The notes beneath the pieces are model-generated. The model saw nothing but the letters and a program-made list of their open reading frames with translations. It searched no databases and had not been told where the DNA came from. Below are positions 1 through 8,411 of a DNA stretch of 64,000 bases, piece by piece (positions within the stretch are counted from its first letter, which is position 1; every line of letters begins with the position of its first letter). The position numbers were made by a program, and so were the translations under genes. Source of the stretch: Hyphomicrobium zavarzinii ATCC 27496 (GTDB taxonomy: Bacteria; Pseudomonadota; Alphaproteobacteria; Rhizobiales; Hyphomicrobiaceae); the NCBI RefSeq assembly GCF_000383415.1, contig NZ_KB911263.1, positions 62,001-126,000 on the forward strand, read 5' to 3'.

Positions 1-401
1 AGTGCGATCTCGCCATCATCACCGATCAGCGCGCCCCGCTCGTCGCAGGCCCCACGCACCAGCGGAGCGAGCGCATGAGCTCCCGCCTCGTTCGGTTCGA
101 GATAGAGCACCGCGATGGGCGAGCCGCCCACATCGAGCTCGTAGGAGACCCCCGCCGGCACGACTGCTGTCCGGCAGCGTATCCATGCGCCGCCAGCGAC
201 CCGCAGTCCGAACGCTTCGTAGAGACCGGCGAGATAGACTGGCACGCTATGGGCATGCGGCGCATTGTAGGTGAGCGGTCCCACGAACAGCCCGCGGCCC
301 CGATCCAGATGCCAGATCGGAAGGAAAGCACCGGAAGCTGTCGCAGCACGTTCGTACAAGCGCCTGGGGTCCCCGATCGCTAGCCTCTCCCGATCGCGCA
401 T
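1..401 (-). CDS. AraC-type transcriptional regulator, N-terminal part (runs off the window)
   Basis: Reading leftward from an ATG at 401, the frame stays open for 133 codons to the window edge, so the 3' part is missing. The visible part contains GLFVGPLTYNAPHAHSVP and PIAVLYLEPNEAG, a pattern I associate with the N-terminal sensing half of AraC-type regulators. The DNA-binding half would lie outside the window and cannot be confirmed. Only 23 bp separate this start from the divergent MBL-fold gene, so the two would share a very short control region. A TTG at codon 15 is a possible later start. The family call is an inference from pattern memory. Confidence 0.5.
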   Translation of the reverse strand, partial: MRDRERLAIGDPRRLYERAATASGAFLPIWHLDRGRGLFVGPLTYNAPHAHSVPVYLAGLYEAFGLRVAGGAWIRCRTAVVPAGVSYELDVGGSPIAVLYLEPNEAGAHALAPLVRGACDERGALIGDDGEIA

Positions 402-424
402 AGCAATTCGGAGAGACGACCTCA

Positions 425-1423
425 ATGTCCATCGCAGATTTCCGCCCGAGCCGCAGGCAAATGCTGGGCTCCGCGGCTCTCCTCGCCGCCGCGCCCTTGG
501 GGCTCGACGCCGTGCTCTCGCCCGCCGGTGCAAAGGCCGGCAAGCTCGGTCCGTGGCAGCCGAGGCACTGGCGCTACAAAGTGGGCGGTTTCGAGATGAC
601 CGTGATCGCGGACAGCGAGGTCTTCATCGACGGCCCTTATCCCATCATCGGCGCCAACGCCAACGAAGCCGACGTCCGCAAGCTGATGCGGGAGAACCTG
701 CTGCCCGAAGGGCGCTATCAGCCCGGCTTCACGCCCACCCTCATCAATACCGGCCGCGAGGTCGTGCTGTTCGACACCGGAAACGGCGAGAACGGCTTCG
801 TGCCTCGCCCCAACGGCGGCTGGCTCGCAGCCGGCCTCGCGCCCGCGGGCTTCAAGCCCGAGGACATCGACGTGGTGGTGTTGAGCCACGGCCACCCCGA
901 TCACGTTGGCGGCCTCATGGAAGGCGGCAAGCCGCTTTTTCCGAATGCGCGGTATGTCATCGGCCAGGTCGAGTACGACTTCTGGGCCCCGGAAGGAAAG
1001 CACACGGGCGATCTCGAAAAATTCGCAGCCGTGTTCCGCACGAACACCAAGGCGATCGCCGGCAAATTCACGTTCCTGAAGCCCGGTGACGACGTCGTGC
1101 CGGGTATCCGCGCCGTCGAAGCCTACGGCCATACGCCCGGCCACCTGAACTTCCACATCGAGAGCGAAGGACAGGCCATCTATTTCTGGGGCGATTGCGC
1201 CCACCATCAGGTGGCGTCACTGGCCGAGCCCGGCTGGCACTGTGTTTTCGACAGCGACAAAGAACAGGCCGCAAAGACCCGCAAGCGCGTCTACGACATG
1301 CTCGCGACGGAGCGCATTCCCGTCATCGGCTATCATATGCCGTTCCCCTCCGTCGGCTACATCGAGCGGCGCGGAAACACGGCGTACAGCTGGCTGGCGC
1401 ACACCTACCAGCTCAATCCCTGA
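425..1423 (+). CDS. Exported MBL-fold metallo-hydrolase
   Basis: A 332-residue metallo-beta-lactamase-fold protein. The N-terminus has a twin-arginine-like segment (SRRQMLGSAALLAAAP, about residues 9-24), suggesting Tat export of a folded metalloenzyme to the periplasm. The metal-binding HxHxDH motif is in SHGHPDH near residue 155; later ligands appear as GHTPGH (about 236) and FWGDCAHH (about 254). The fold covers lactonases, beta-lactamases and many esterases, so the substrate cannot be read from sequence. It lies 23 bp from the divergent AraC-like gene, a common arrangement for a regulator and its target. A second, clearly different MBL gene follows about 100 bp downstream on the same strand. 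Confidence 0.8.
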   Translation: MSIADFRPSRRQMLGSAALLAAAPLGLDAVLSPAGAKAGKLGPWQPRHWRYKVGGFEMTVIADSEVFIDGPYPIIGANANEADVRKLMRENLLPEGRYQPGFTPTLINTGREVVLFDTGNGENGFVPRPNGGWLAAGLAPAGFKPEDIDVVVLSHGHPDHVGGLMEGGKPLFPNARYVIGQVEYDFWAPEGKHTGDLEKFAAVFRTNTKAIAGKFTFLKPGDDVVPGIRAVEAYGHTPGHLNFHIESEGQAIYFWGDCAHHQVASLAEPGWHCVFDSDKEQAAKTRKRVYDMLATERIPVIGYHMPFPSVGYIERRGNTAYSWLAHTYQLNP

Positions 1424-1525
1424 TCTGCGAAACGGCGCCCGGAAATAAGCAAGCGACCGGGCGCCGCCTTTGCGGCACGCCCGGGATCGACTAACGTCGG
1501 CCGCTTGAGCAACCTCCGGACGCCG

Positions 1526-2434
1526 ATGTCGCACGAGCTGTCATTCAAGACGACCATGAATTTCGCGTATGGCGAGCCCGCGCCGGTGAGCCCTGGGATC
1601 GTGCGTGTCGTCGCCAACAATCCGAGCCCGTTAACCTTCAAGGGCACGAACACCTATCTGGTCGGCATGACCGAGCTCGCGATCATCGACCCGGGTCCGC
1701 TCGACGACACTCATCTGGCTGCCATTCTGAAAGCGGCGGCCGGCCGTCCCATCCGCCAGATCCTGGTTACGCACGCCCATCGCGATCACGTGGACGGCGC
1801 GGCCGCCCTGCAGGCCGCGACCGGCGCGCCGATCATGGGGCTGGGACGCGATCTGATCGCCGCCGAAGGTCCCTCCGTCAATCCGCAGGGCGCCGAGTTC
1901 ATCGACTATGTTTTCACGCCCGACGTGAAGCTCGCCCACGGCGACATGATCAACGAGAAGGAATGGAGGATCGAAGCCATCCACACGCCTGGCCACGCTC
2001 CCGATCACCTCTGCTTCGCGCTTCACGGCCGCGGCATCATCTTCTCGGGCGACCACGTGATGGCCTGGAACACCACACTCGTCGCGCCGCCGGAAGGCTC
2101 CATGAGCGACTACGTCAAATCTCTGCAGCGGCTGCTCGAGCGTCCGGAAAGCCTCTATCTGCCGGCTCACGGCGGCAAGCTGGACGAGCCGCAACGCGTC
2201 GTCAAAGCCTACCTGCTGCATCGCCGCTGGCGCGAGGAGTCGATCCTGGAAGCGATCCGCGAAGGCGCAGGCACCATCGAGAGCATCGTGCCAGTCGTCT
2301 ACCCCACCATCGACCAGAAGCTCACCCGCGCCGCCGCACTTTCCGTGCAGGCCCACGTGGAGCACCTCATTGCTCGCGGGCTCGTGACTTGCGACGGGTC
2401 TCCGACTTGGGACCGCCATCTCTCTCCGGCTTAG
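1526..2434 (+). CDS. MBL-fold hydrolase, LACTB2-like
   Basis: A 302-residue cytoplasmic MBL-fold protein. It shows NTYLVG near the N-terminus, THAHRDHVDG (HxHxDH, about residues 82-91), HTPGHAPDH (about 153) and FSGDH (about 172). The C-terminal segment after residue 230 (YLLHRRWREESILEAIREG) fits the small winged-helix domain that follows the hydrolase in LACTB2-type proteins, some of which act on RNA. I chose the ATG at 1526; an in-frame TTG at 1505 would add seven residues. Its last 68 bases overlap tail-to-tail with the end of the DUF1499 gene on the opposite strand. Exact substrate unknown. Confidence 0.8.
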   Translation: MSHELSFKTTMNFAYGEPAPVSPGIVRVVANNPSPLTFKGTNTYLVGMTELAIIDPGPLDDTHLAAILKAAAGRPIRQILVTHAHRDHVDGAAALQAATGAPIMGLGRDLIAAEGPSVNPQGAEFIDYVFTPDVKLAHGDMINEKEWRIEAIHTPGHAPDHLCFALHGRGIIFSGDHVMAWNTTLVAPPEGSMSDYVKSLQRLLERPESLYLPAHGGKLDEPQRVVKAYLLHRRWREESILEAIREGAGTIESIVPVVYPTIDQKLTRAAALSVQAHVEHLIARGLVTCDGSPTWDRHLSPA

Positions 2435-3251
2435 CGCCCTTGCGCTGCTTGGCCTGTTCGCGCCCTTCCTGCGCGGAGGGCATCGTGGCATCCACGCGCG
2501 CCTGGATCTCCTTGATCAGCTCCCGCACGCGCTCCGCGTTGCGGCCCATGTCGCCGGACCCGAAACGGGAGGCGGAGCGGATGTCCACGCGTGAAGTCTC
2601 GCCGTCGCCGGAAACCCGGATCGCGACGTCGTCATAGAAGCCCATGATCAGCGTGCGATCCACCGCTTCCACCATCCCGGGAGTGCCCGCATCGAGGTCG
2701 GGTGCATCCTCGCGCACGAGTTCCATCTTGAGGCGCTTCACGGCATCGACCACGAGCGCATAGACCTCCTCACTCGAACGGCCGATCGTCATCGGCTTGA
2801 TATCGGGATAGGCGTGCGCCTGCGTTTCGGCCGAATGGCGCCGGTCGTAGGCGACGGAGTTGCTGCCGGGCGTTCTGAGTTGCGTAACGGCCGTAAATTC
2901 CGGCGGACGATCGAAATCCGTGGTGACGTCGAAAATCTGCGGATAGTCGCGCACCCAGACGACGAACAGAAGCGGCGCCGTCAGAATGGCGAGGCTGAAG
3001 CAGACTGCGAACAGCACGCGCGCGGTGCCCGGCCGCCCCGTCTGCCAGATCATGAAAGCCGCGGCCAACGCCGACGCGATCGAGAACACGGCAATGCCGA
3101 GCGCGACCATGACCAGGTTGAAGGCCACGGGCGTCGCCATGCCGAACACGCGATGGAGAAAAGCGGTCGTGACGATCAGGCCGAACGAGAACAACGCAGC
3201 GCGGCTTGCCCAACGGCTTGCGGACGGCTCTCTCTCGGGAACGGCGAGCAT
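2367..3251 (-). CDS. DUF1499 membrane protein
   Basis: A 294-residue protein with about three hydrophobic helices in the first 110 residues, followed by a soluble DUF1499 domain (about residues 120-250, including PMTIGRSSEEVYALVVDAVK and RVDIRSASRFGSGDMGRNAERV). DUF1499 proteins are widespread and uncharacterised; some lie near envelope genes. The last 30 residues are a very basic, low-complexity tail rich in K, R and E. Part of this tail is encoded opposite the 3' end of the neighbouring MBL gene, which may explain its composition. Function unknown. Confidence 0.8.
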   Translation of the reverse strand: MLAVPEREPSASRWASRAALFSFGLIVTTAFLHRVFGMATPVAFNLVMVALGIAVFSIASALAAAFMIWQTGRPGTARVLFAVCFSLAILTAPLLFVVWVRDYPQIFDVTTDFDRPPEFTAVTQLRTPGSNSVAYDRRHSAETQAHAYPDIKPMTIGRSSEEVYALVVDAVKRLKMELVREDAPDLDAGTPGMVEAVDRTLIMGFYDDVAIRVSGDGETSRVDIRSASRFGSGDMGRNAERVRELIKEIQARVDATMPSAQEGREQAKQRKGAKPERDGGPKSETRRKSRAREQ

Positions 3252-3366
3252 GGGGTTCGAGCAACCTTGCCTGTTTGGAGGACTCGTCGGAGGATAGCTA
3301 CAGAATCAGACGAAATGTAGCACCGCTCTCGACCGATGACCGGTCGGCTTCGACAGAGGATGCCGC

Positions 3367-4287
3367 GTGCCACGGCCATTGAGACGCCTGCTCTCGAAAA
3401 AGCGCCACGGCCACGCTTTCGCGGCAGCGTGTACCGTCCTCGCGAGCCTCATCGTCGCCGCGCTGCTTGCCGCCCGGCCGGGCCACGCGGCCGAGGTCTC
3501 GCGCCGGGGCAACCCCGGCCCCCTCACCATCGCCATCCTCGATCTGGCGGACGCCTCCGACCTCGCCCCTGTCAAAGCACCCGAATCCTCGCGTGCCGCC
3601 TGGCGCACATCGTTCGGCTCCGAGCGGCAGAATGAGCCCGAGGTCAAACCCGTGACTGCCGATACACCGTTCGCGGCCCTCGCCGAAAGCGACGCGGTCC
3701 TCATTCAGGGCGTGAAGGCAGCAGCCCCCTTGCGGCGCCTCTTCCCGCCACGCACCTGGCGGCTCATCGTCTCGCGCAGCATCATCTCGCCCGGCGACCC
3801 AGAAGCGACCGAGACCGAGCGCATCGATCTTCCCGCCGCGACAGCCATCGCGGTGAAGGCGAAGCAGACGCTGCGCGTCACCGCCCGCGCCCACGCGCTC
3901 CGCCTGGACGATCCGGCGGCCCTCGATCAATCCCGGACGAGCGAGCAGACCGCCACGGCAACCGCCGTTCGTCTTGTCGATCGCGGGCGCACGCTGTGGC
4001 TCGCCTCCGTCGCCCTGCCCGCCTCTTGCACTACCGACGCCACGGCTCCCTGCCCCGCCCGGCAGGAGCTCGAAGCCTGGCGCGAAGCAAAACGCGGGGC
4101 GGGCGAGGCAACGCTCGTCGGAGGAAGGTTAATTGGCCCAGCCGCGGCCGATACTGGGCCGAAATCCGCGTGCCCATCCCACCGGATCGAATCCGATCTC
4201 CCGCCGCAGACCCTCCCGGCCGCGGACTCCACCAGGCAACCGGAGCCCGCCACCGGTTGCATCTCCATCGTCCGCATCGGTGGTTGA
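3367..4287 (+). CDS. Secreted protein of unknown function
   Basis: A 306-residue protein starting at a GTG. It has a basic N-terminus, a hydrophobic stretch (about residues 18-36) and a plausible signal-peptidase site after GHA. The mature part begins with PLTIAILDLADASD, followed by a mixed alpha/beta sequence. Near the C-terminus there are Cys residues in SCTTDATAPC, SACPSH and TGC, consistent with disulfides in the periplasm. I do not recognise the family; the early IAILDLAD strand faintly resembles DUF2380-type secreted proteins, but I would not rely on that. It is divergent from the DUF1499 gene with 115 bp between them. Confidence 0.6.
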   Translation: MPRPLRRLLSKKRHGHAFAAACTVLASLIVAALLAARPGHAAEVSRRGNPGPLTIAILDLADASDLAPVKAPESSRAAWRTSFGSERQNEPEVKPVTADTPFAALAESDAVLIQGVKAAAPLRRLFPPRTWRLIVSRSIISPGDPEATETERIDLPAATAIAVKAKQTLRVTARAHALRLDDPAALDQSRTSEQTATATAVRLVDRGRTLWLASVALPASCTTDATAPCPARQELEAWREAKRGAGEATLVGGRLIGPAAADTGPKSACPSHRIESDLPPQTLPAADSTRQPEPATGCISIVRIGG

Positions 4288-4389
4288 AGCGCGCTTACCG
4301 AGTTGCGCGCCGTCAGTAGAAAATTGTCAACAAGACCGGCTATTATTCGGGAATACCCAATTTTTCCCGGCAGCAATCTGCGCGCGCAC

Positions 4390-5358
4390 ATGGCCTTCCG
4401 TTTCAAGCTGGACGAGCCCATCGAGAAGGATTTTCGCCGCATAGGGCTGGAGCAGATCCAGCGCGCCCGCACGCAGTTGGCCGCGAACGCCGACGCGGCG
4501 ACGGAGGTCCATGAAGCGCGCAAATGCATCAAGCGCATTCGCGCCTTGCTGAGGCTCGGCCGCGAGGGCCTGGGCGACCGGACGTTCCGCGCGGAGAACG
4601 CACGCTTCCGGTCCATCGCCGCGCTGATGGCACCCGCCCGCGACCAGCACGTGGTGCTGCAAACGATCCTGAAGCTCGAAACCGAAACACCGGAACATGC
4701 CGCCCCCGCGCTCGCACGCCTCAGAGCAGCAGTGCTCGATCCCAGCCTTGCAGCGGACACGAACGCAAGCCGCGAGAGCATGAACGAGGCGAGCGCCGCA
4801 CTCGAGCGCGCCGCAAAGCGCTTTCGCAATCTCCGCATCGCGCCCGACGACTTCGCGACCTTGGTGAAGGGGCTGACGCGCAGCTACAAGCGCGGCCTCA
4901 AATGGCTCGAAACCGCCTACGCCGACGGCAGCGACGAAGCCTTCCACGAGTTGCGCAAATGCGTGCAGGCGCACTGGCGGCACATGGCGCTTCTCTCCCG
5001 CGCGTGGCCGGCCCTTTTCGAGGCCCGCATCGCGGCCGCCCGCGAGCTTTCCCAAATCCTGGGAGACGACCATGATCTCGCCATCCTGAAGCTCAAGGTC
5101 GCGAGCTTGTCCGGCAACGCGCTTGCCGACGACGATGCACGCGAGGCCGAAGCCCTCATCGCCGAGCGCCAGCAGGCGCTACGCCTGGCCGCCAAGCCTC
5201 GCACCCAGCTCATTTTTGCGGCGAGCGCCAAAGCCCATGGGCGCTGGATCACGTCCGTATGGGACGCTGCCACCGCAAAAAGCCGTCAGGATGCCGCCCT
5301 CGCCGCCAAAGGCGAGGCCGCCGAGCTCCTGCCCGCGGCCTCGTCTGCCCGCGCCTGA
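4390..5358 (+). CDS. CHAD domain protein
   Basis: A 322-residue all-helical CHAD protein. The two conserved helical repeats are visible: EVHEARKCIKRIRALLRL (about residues 39-56) and FHELRKCVQAHWRHMALLSR (about 183-202), followed by QILGDDHDLAILK (about 222-234), the typical end of the second repeat. CHAD domains bind inorganic polyphosphate through conserved Lys/Arg/His residues and often associate with polyphosphate granules. No CYTH domain is fused or adjacent, so this is the stand-alone form. I chose the ATG at 4390, where homology begins; an upstream start would add 29 residues without CHAD character. Confidence 0.85.
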   Translation: MAFRFKLDEPIEKDFRRIGLEQIQRARTQLAANADAATEVHEARKCIKRIRALLRLGREGLGDRTFRAENARFRSIAALMAPARDQHVVLQTILKLETETPEHAAPALARLRAAVLDPSLAADTNASRESMNEASAALERAAKRFRNLRIAPDDFATLVKGLTRSYKRGLKWLETAYADGSDEAFHELRKCVQAHWRHMALLSRAWPALFEARIAAARELSQILGDDHDLAILKLKVASLSGNALADDDAREAEALIAERQQALRLAAKPRTQLIFAASAKAHGRWITSVWDAATAKSRQDAALAAKGEAAELLPAASSARA

Positions 5359-5467
5359 CGAGACGCCGCCGGCGCCGTGCCATCCCGGAGCAAAAAGACG
5401 CATCCAATTCCCTGAGAACCGCGTAAAACAGACCCGTTAGACACCGAAGCGGGAGCACCACGCGGGG

Positions 5468-6523
5468 ATGCCGCCACAATCGCAAAGCACGTTCGAGCCC
5501 GACCGCAGCCACTGGCCCAAGGACCATCCAAATGTCCAGCACGGCCGTATCGGCGTTCTTCTCCTCAACCTCGGCACGCCGGACGGCACGGACTACTGGT
5601 CCATGCGCCGCTACCTCAAGGAGTTCCTCTCCGACGAGCGCGTGATCGAGGAGCCGAGGTGGAAGTGGTGGCCGATCCTCAATCTCATCATCCTCACGGT
5701 CCGCCCCGGCCGAAAGGGCAAGGACTATGCGACCATCTGGAACAATGAGCGGGATGAAGGCCCGCTGAAGACGATCACGCGCGGCCAGGCCGAGAAGCTC
5801 AACCAGCGCCTCGCCAATCCCCGCGTCATCGTCGACTGGGCCATGCGCTACGCCAACCCCACCACGGAGAGCCGCATCAACGCTCTCGTCGAGGCGGGCT
5901 GCGACCGCATCCTTCTCGTGCCCCTCTATCCGCAGTACGCCGCCGCGACCACGGCGACGGCGGCCGACCAGGCGTTTCGCGCGCTGATGAAGCTGCGCAA
6001 CCAGCCGGCCGTTCGCCTGGCGCCCGCCTATCACGACGATCCGGTGTACATCGCGAGCCTCGCCCGCTCGATGAAGGCAAGCCTCGCCAAGCTCGACTTC
6101 GAGCCCGAGCGCATCATCGCCACCTTCCACGGCATGCCGGAAAAATACTTCGCCCAGGGCGATCCCTATCACTGCCAGTGCCAGAAGACGTCGCGTCTTC
6201 TGCGCGAGGCGCTGGGCTGGCCGAAAGACCGCTGGCTCACGACCTTCCAGTCGCGCTTCGGCAACGATCCGTGGCTGCAGCCCTACACCGACAAGACCGT
6301 CGAGCGCCTCGCAAGTGAAGGCATCAAGCGTCTGGCCCTCGTCGCGCCCGGCTTCTCCGCCGATTGCCTCGAGACGCTGGAAGAGCTCGATGGCGAGAAC
6401 CGCCACATCTTCGAGGGCGGCGGCGGCGAGAAGTTCGCCTATCTCCCTGCCCTCAACGACAGCGAGGAAGGCATCGACGTGATCGAGGCCGTCGTGCGGC
6501 GCGAGCTGTCCGGCTGGCTCTGA
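5468..6523 (+). CDS. hemH: Ferrochelatase
   Basis: A 351-residue ferrochelatase, which inserts Fe2+ into protoporphyrin IX in the last step of haem synthesis. The start of the fold is seen in GVLLLNLGTPDGTDYWSMRR, and the catalytic His region in TFHGMPEKYFAQGDPYHCQC (about residues 219-238). LVAPGFSADCLETLEELDGE near residue 295 is the conserved C-terminal signature. Length matches the bacterial family. It stands alone, 109 bp after the CHAD gene. A GC-rich hairpin just after the stop (6542-6564) may end its transcript. Confidence 0.95.
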   Translation: MPPQSQSTFEPDRSHWPKDHPNVQHGRIGVLLLNLGTPDGTDYWSMRRYLKEFLSDERVIEEPRWKWWPILNLIILTVRPGRKGKDYATIWNNERDEGPLKTITRGQAEKLNQRLANPRVIVDWAMRYANPTTESRINALVEAGCDRILLVPLYPQYAAATTATAADQAFRALMKLRNQPAVRLAPAYHDDPVYIASLARSMKASLAKLDFEPERIIATFHGMPEKYFAQGDPYHCQCQKTSRLLREALGWPKDRWLTTFQSRFGNDPWLQPYTDKTVERLASEGIKRLALVAPGFSADCLETLEELDGENRHIFEGGGGEKFAYLPALNDSEEGIDVIEAVVRRELSGWL

Positions 6524-6541
6524 TCGTCCGTGCCCGCCTGT

Positions 6542-6564
6542 TCCCGGCGAGACAGAAGCCGGGA
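6542..6564 (+). terminator. Hairpin after hemH
   Basis: Inverted repeat TCCCGGC / GCCGGGA with a 9-base loop, 19 bases after the hemH stop. No T-run follows, so it is only a possible terminator or mRNA-stabilising hairpin. Confidence 0.35.
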
Positions 6565-6596
6565 GCAGTAAGGATCAATTTACCCGTCGGCAGACG

Positions 6597-6635
6597 CCGC
6601 CCTGAAACGCCCATAGATTGGTAATATCAGGGCGG
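6597..6635. repeat. Inverted repeat upstream of the SPFH gene
   Basis: Perfect 9-bp arms CCGCCCTGA and TCAGGGCGG separated by 21 bases, ending 43 bases before the SPFH start codon. It could be an operator or an mRNA hairpin in the leader. Nothing in the sequence tells which. Confidence 0.5.
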
Positions 6636-6678
6636 TATGTCTCAGCAGACAGATTGATCGCGGGAAAGGACACTTGAG

Positions 6679-7668
6679 ATGTATGGCGGCGGATTCGAGG
6701 TCTTTGGCCTCCTTCTCATCGTATTGGCGGCGGCAGTGCTGTGGTCGACCGTCAAGGTGGTGCCGCAGGGCTTCCACTATACGGTCGAGAGCTTCGGCCG
6801 CTTTACGCGCACGCTTCACCCTGGCCTGCACTTCCTCGTGCCCGTCGTCGAGCGTGTCGGCCACCACGTGAACGTCAAGGAGCAGGTGATCGACATTCCG
6901 AGCCAGGACGTCATCACCCGCGACAACGCCATGGTGCGCGTGGATGGCGTCGCGTTCTTCCAGGTGCTGAATGCCGCCAAGTCGGCCTACGAGGTGGACA
7001 ACCTCGAGAACGCCATCGTCAACCTCACGATGACGAACATCCGCACCGTCATGGGCTCCATGGACCTGGACGAGCTGCTCTCCAACCGCGACCAGATCAA
7101 CGCCAAGCTGCTGCACGTGGTCGACGCCGCGACGGAAGCCTGGGGCGTGAAGGTCACGCGCATCGAGATCAAGGACATCGCGCCCCCGCGTGACCTGATC
7201 GATGCCATGGCCCGCCAGATGAAGGCCGAGCGCGAGAAGCGCGCGCAGATTCTCGAAAGCGAGGGCCTCCGCGCCGCCGCCATTCTGAAGGCCGAGGGCG
7301 AGAAGCAGGCCGTCGTGCTCGAAGCCGAAGGCCGCCGCGAAGCCGCCTTCAAGGACGCCGAGGCCCGCGAGCGCGCCGCCGAAGCCGAAGCCAAGGCGAC
7401 GGAGCTCGTGTCGAGCGCCATCGCATCCGGCAACGTGCAGGCCATCAACTACTTCGTCGCCAACAACTACGTGAAGGCCCTTGAATCCCTCGCCAAGGCA
7501 CCGAACCAGAAGGTGATCCTGATGCCGCTCGAAGCCTCGTCGGTCATCGGCTCGCTGGCGGGTCTCGCCCAAATCACGGGCGAAGCCTTCGGAGGCCAGG
7601 GCGCATCCTCCGGCGCCGCTCCGGCCCCTGCGCCTCGCGGCGGAACCAGTGTCCCCTCGTCCCGCTAA
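6679..7668 (+). CDS. qmcA: SPFH/Band 7 membrane protein (QmcA/stomatin-like)
   Basis: A 329-residue protein with one N-terminal membrane segment (about residues 6-24), then the SPFH domain (VPQGFHYTVESFGRF onward). A long charged, Ala/Glu-rich coiled coil follows (about 180-250), with EAEGRREAAFKDAEARERAA near residue 215. This is the stomatin/QmcA architecture, which forms large membrane-attached rings and is linked to protease control and lipid microdomains. The next gene is an NfeD protein, the usual partner. The start is supported by GGGAAAGGA ahead of the ATG. The C-terminus is a short Gly/Ala/Pro/Ser tail. Confidence 0.9.
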   Translation: MYGGGFEVFGLLLIVLAAAVLWSTVKVVPQGFHYTVESFGRFTRTLHPGLHFLVPVVERVGHHVNVKEQVIDIPSQDVITRDNAMVRVDGVAFFQVLNAAKSAYEVDNLENAIVNLTMTNIRTVMGSMDLDELLSNRDQINAKLLHVVDAATEAWGVKVTRIEIKDIAPPRDLIDAMARQMKAEREKRAQILESEGLRAAAILKAEGEKQAVVLEAEGRREAAFKDAEARERAAEAEAKATELVSSAIASGNVQAINYFVANNYVKALESLAKAPNQKVILMPLEASSVIGSLAGLAQITGEAFGGQGASSGAAPAPAPRGGTSVPSSR

Positions 7669-7783
7669 GGACGACCGCGGAGACGATTCAATCGGCTCCG
7701 CTTCTGTGCCATGATTGCAATGCCATTGGAGTGCGGCCGCCTGAAAGAGATCGGCCGCACGCAGCAACCTCGGGGTTTCGCCC

Positions 7784-8251
7784 ATGATCGTCGATCTCGT
7801 CACCGGCCTCGGTCCCTGGAACTGGTTCATCGCCGGCGTTCTGCTGATGGCGCTCGAGACGCTGGTCCCCGGCGTGCATTTCCTATGGTTCGGCCTCGCA
7901 GCCGTCGTCGTCGGCATTCTGGTGTTCGCGCTCACGGCATCGGGGCTCGGTGAGGCGCTGAGCCTGCCTTGGCAGCTCGTGCTGTTCGCCGTGATTTCCG
8001 TCGCAACCGTGTTCTGGGTGCGCCGCTTCGCGAACGCCCAGAACGTCGAAAGCGACGAGAAGGATCTCAACGATCGCGGTGCCCAGTATGTGGGCCGCAT
8101 TGTGGTGGTGGAGGATGCGATCACTAGCGGGCGCGGACGCGTCCGCGTCGGCGATACGCTCTGGCCCGCCTCCGGCGCCGACGCGGAGAAGGGTGCGCGC
8201 GTGCGCATCACCGGCTCTCACGGCACGGTCTTCATCGTCGAGCCCGCCTGA
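7784..8251 (+). CDS. NfeD family protein
   Basis: A 155-residue protein with three or four hydrophobic helices in the first 85 residues (WNWFIAGVLLMALETLVPG; LWFGLAAVVVGILVFAL; WQLVLFAVISVATVFWV), then an OB-fold NfeD domain (about residues 95-155) with RVRVGDTLWPA and GSHGTVFIVEP. Short NfeD proteins of this type lack the Clp-like protease domain and work with SPFH proteins in one membrane complex. The gene follows the SPFH gene by 115 bp on the same strand, as in many bacteria. Confidence 0.9.
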   Translation: MIVDLVTGLGPWNWFIAGVLLMALETLVPGVHFLWFGLAAVVVGILVFALTASGLGEALSLPWQLVLFAVISVATVFWVRRFANAQNVESDEKDLNDRGAQYVGRIVVVEDAITSGRGRVRVGDTLWPASGADAEKGARVRITGSHGTVFIVEPA

Positions 8252-8258
8252 GTTGCCG

Positions 8259-8283
8259 CTCCCCTCCCGCTTCGGGAGGGAGC
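8259..8283 (+). terminator. Strong hairpin after nfeD
   Basis: Stem CCCTCCCG / CGGGAGGG (8262-8269 with 8273-8280) on a 3-base loop, extended by CT/AG pairs past a bulged C. It begins 8 bases after the NfeD stop. No T-run follows, so termination is likely but not proven. Confidence 0.5.
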
Positions 8284-8294
8284 CGGTGCAATCC

Positions 8295-8309
8295 TTAAAC
8301 GCTCCTTAA
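8295..8309. promoter_or_regulatory. CtrA box (TTAA-N7-TTAA)
   Basis: TTAAACGCTCCTTAACC holds a perfect TTAA-N7-TTAA, the binding site of the cell-cycle regulator CtrA of alphaproteobacteria. It lies 102 bases before the likely GTG start of the outer-membrane barrel gene and after the NfeD hairpin. A second perfect box with similar flanks occurs at 43606-43620. Confidence 0.65.
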
Positions 8310-8335
8310 CCACCCCTCCCTACTGTCGATTTGAA

Positions 8336-8359
8336 CGGCATCCGATTTCTCGGATGCCG
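8336..8359 (+). repeat. Perfect 10-bp hairpin in the leader of the barrel gene
   Basis: CGGCATCCGA and TCGGATGCCG form a perfect 10-bp stem on a 4-base TTTC loop. It lies between the CtrA box and the likely GTG start, so it would be in the 5' leader of the mRNA. It also argues against starting the protein at the TTG at 8331. Confidence 0.55.
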
Positions 8360-8411
8360 CCGGTCATCAGTGTGCGTTCGCGTGCGGTTCTTTCCTCATG
8401 AGGGCGCCACT

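Noticed and set aside
4323-4345. TTGTCA and TATTAT before the CHAD gene as a promoter
   Set aside because: The spacing is about 11 bases, too short for a sigma-70 promoter.
6580-8211. 543-codon minus-strand frame opposite the SPFH and NfeD genes
   Set aside because: It crosses two real genes and their gap without any motif.
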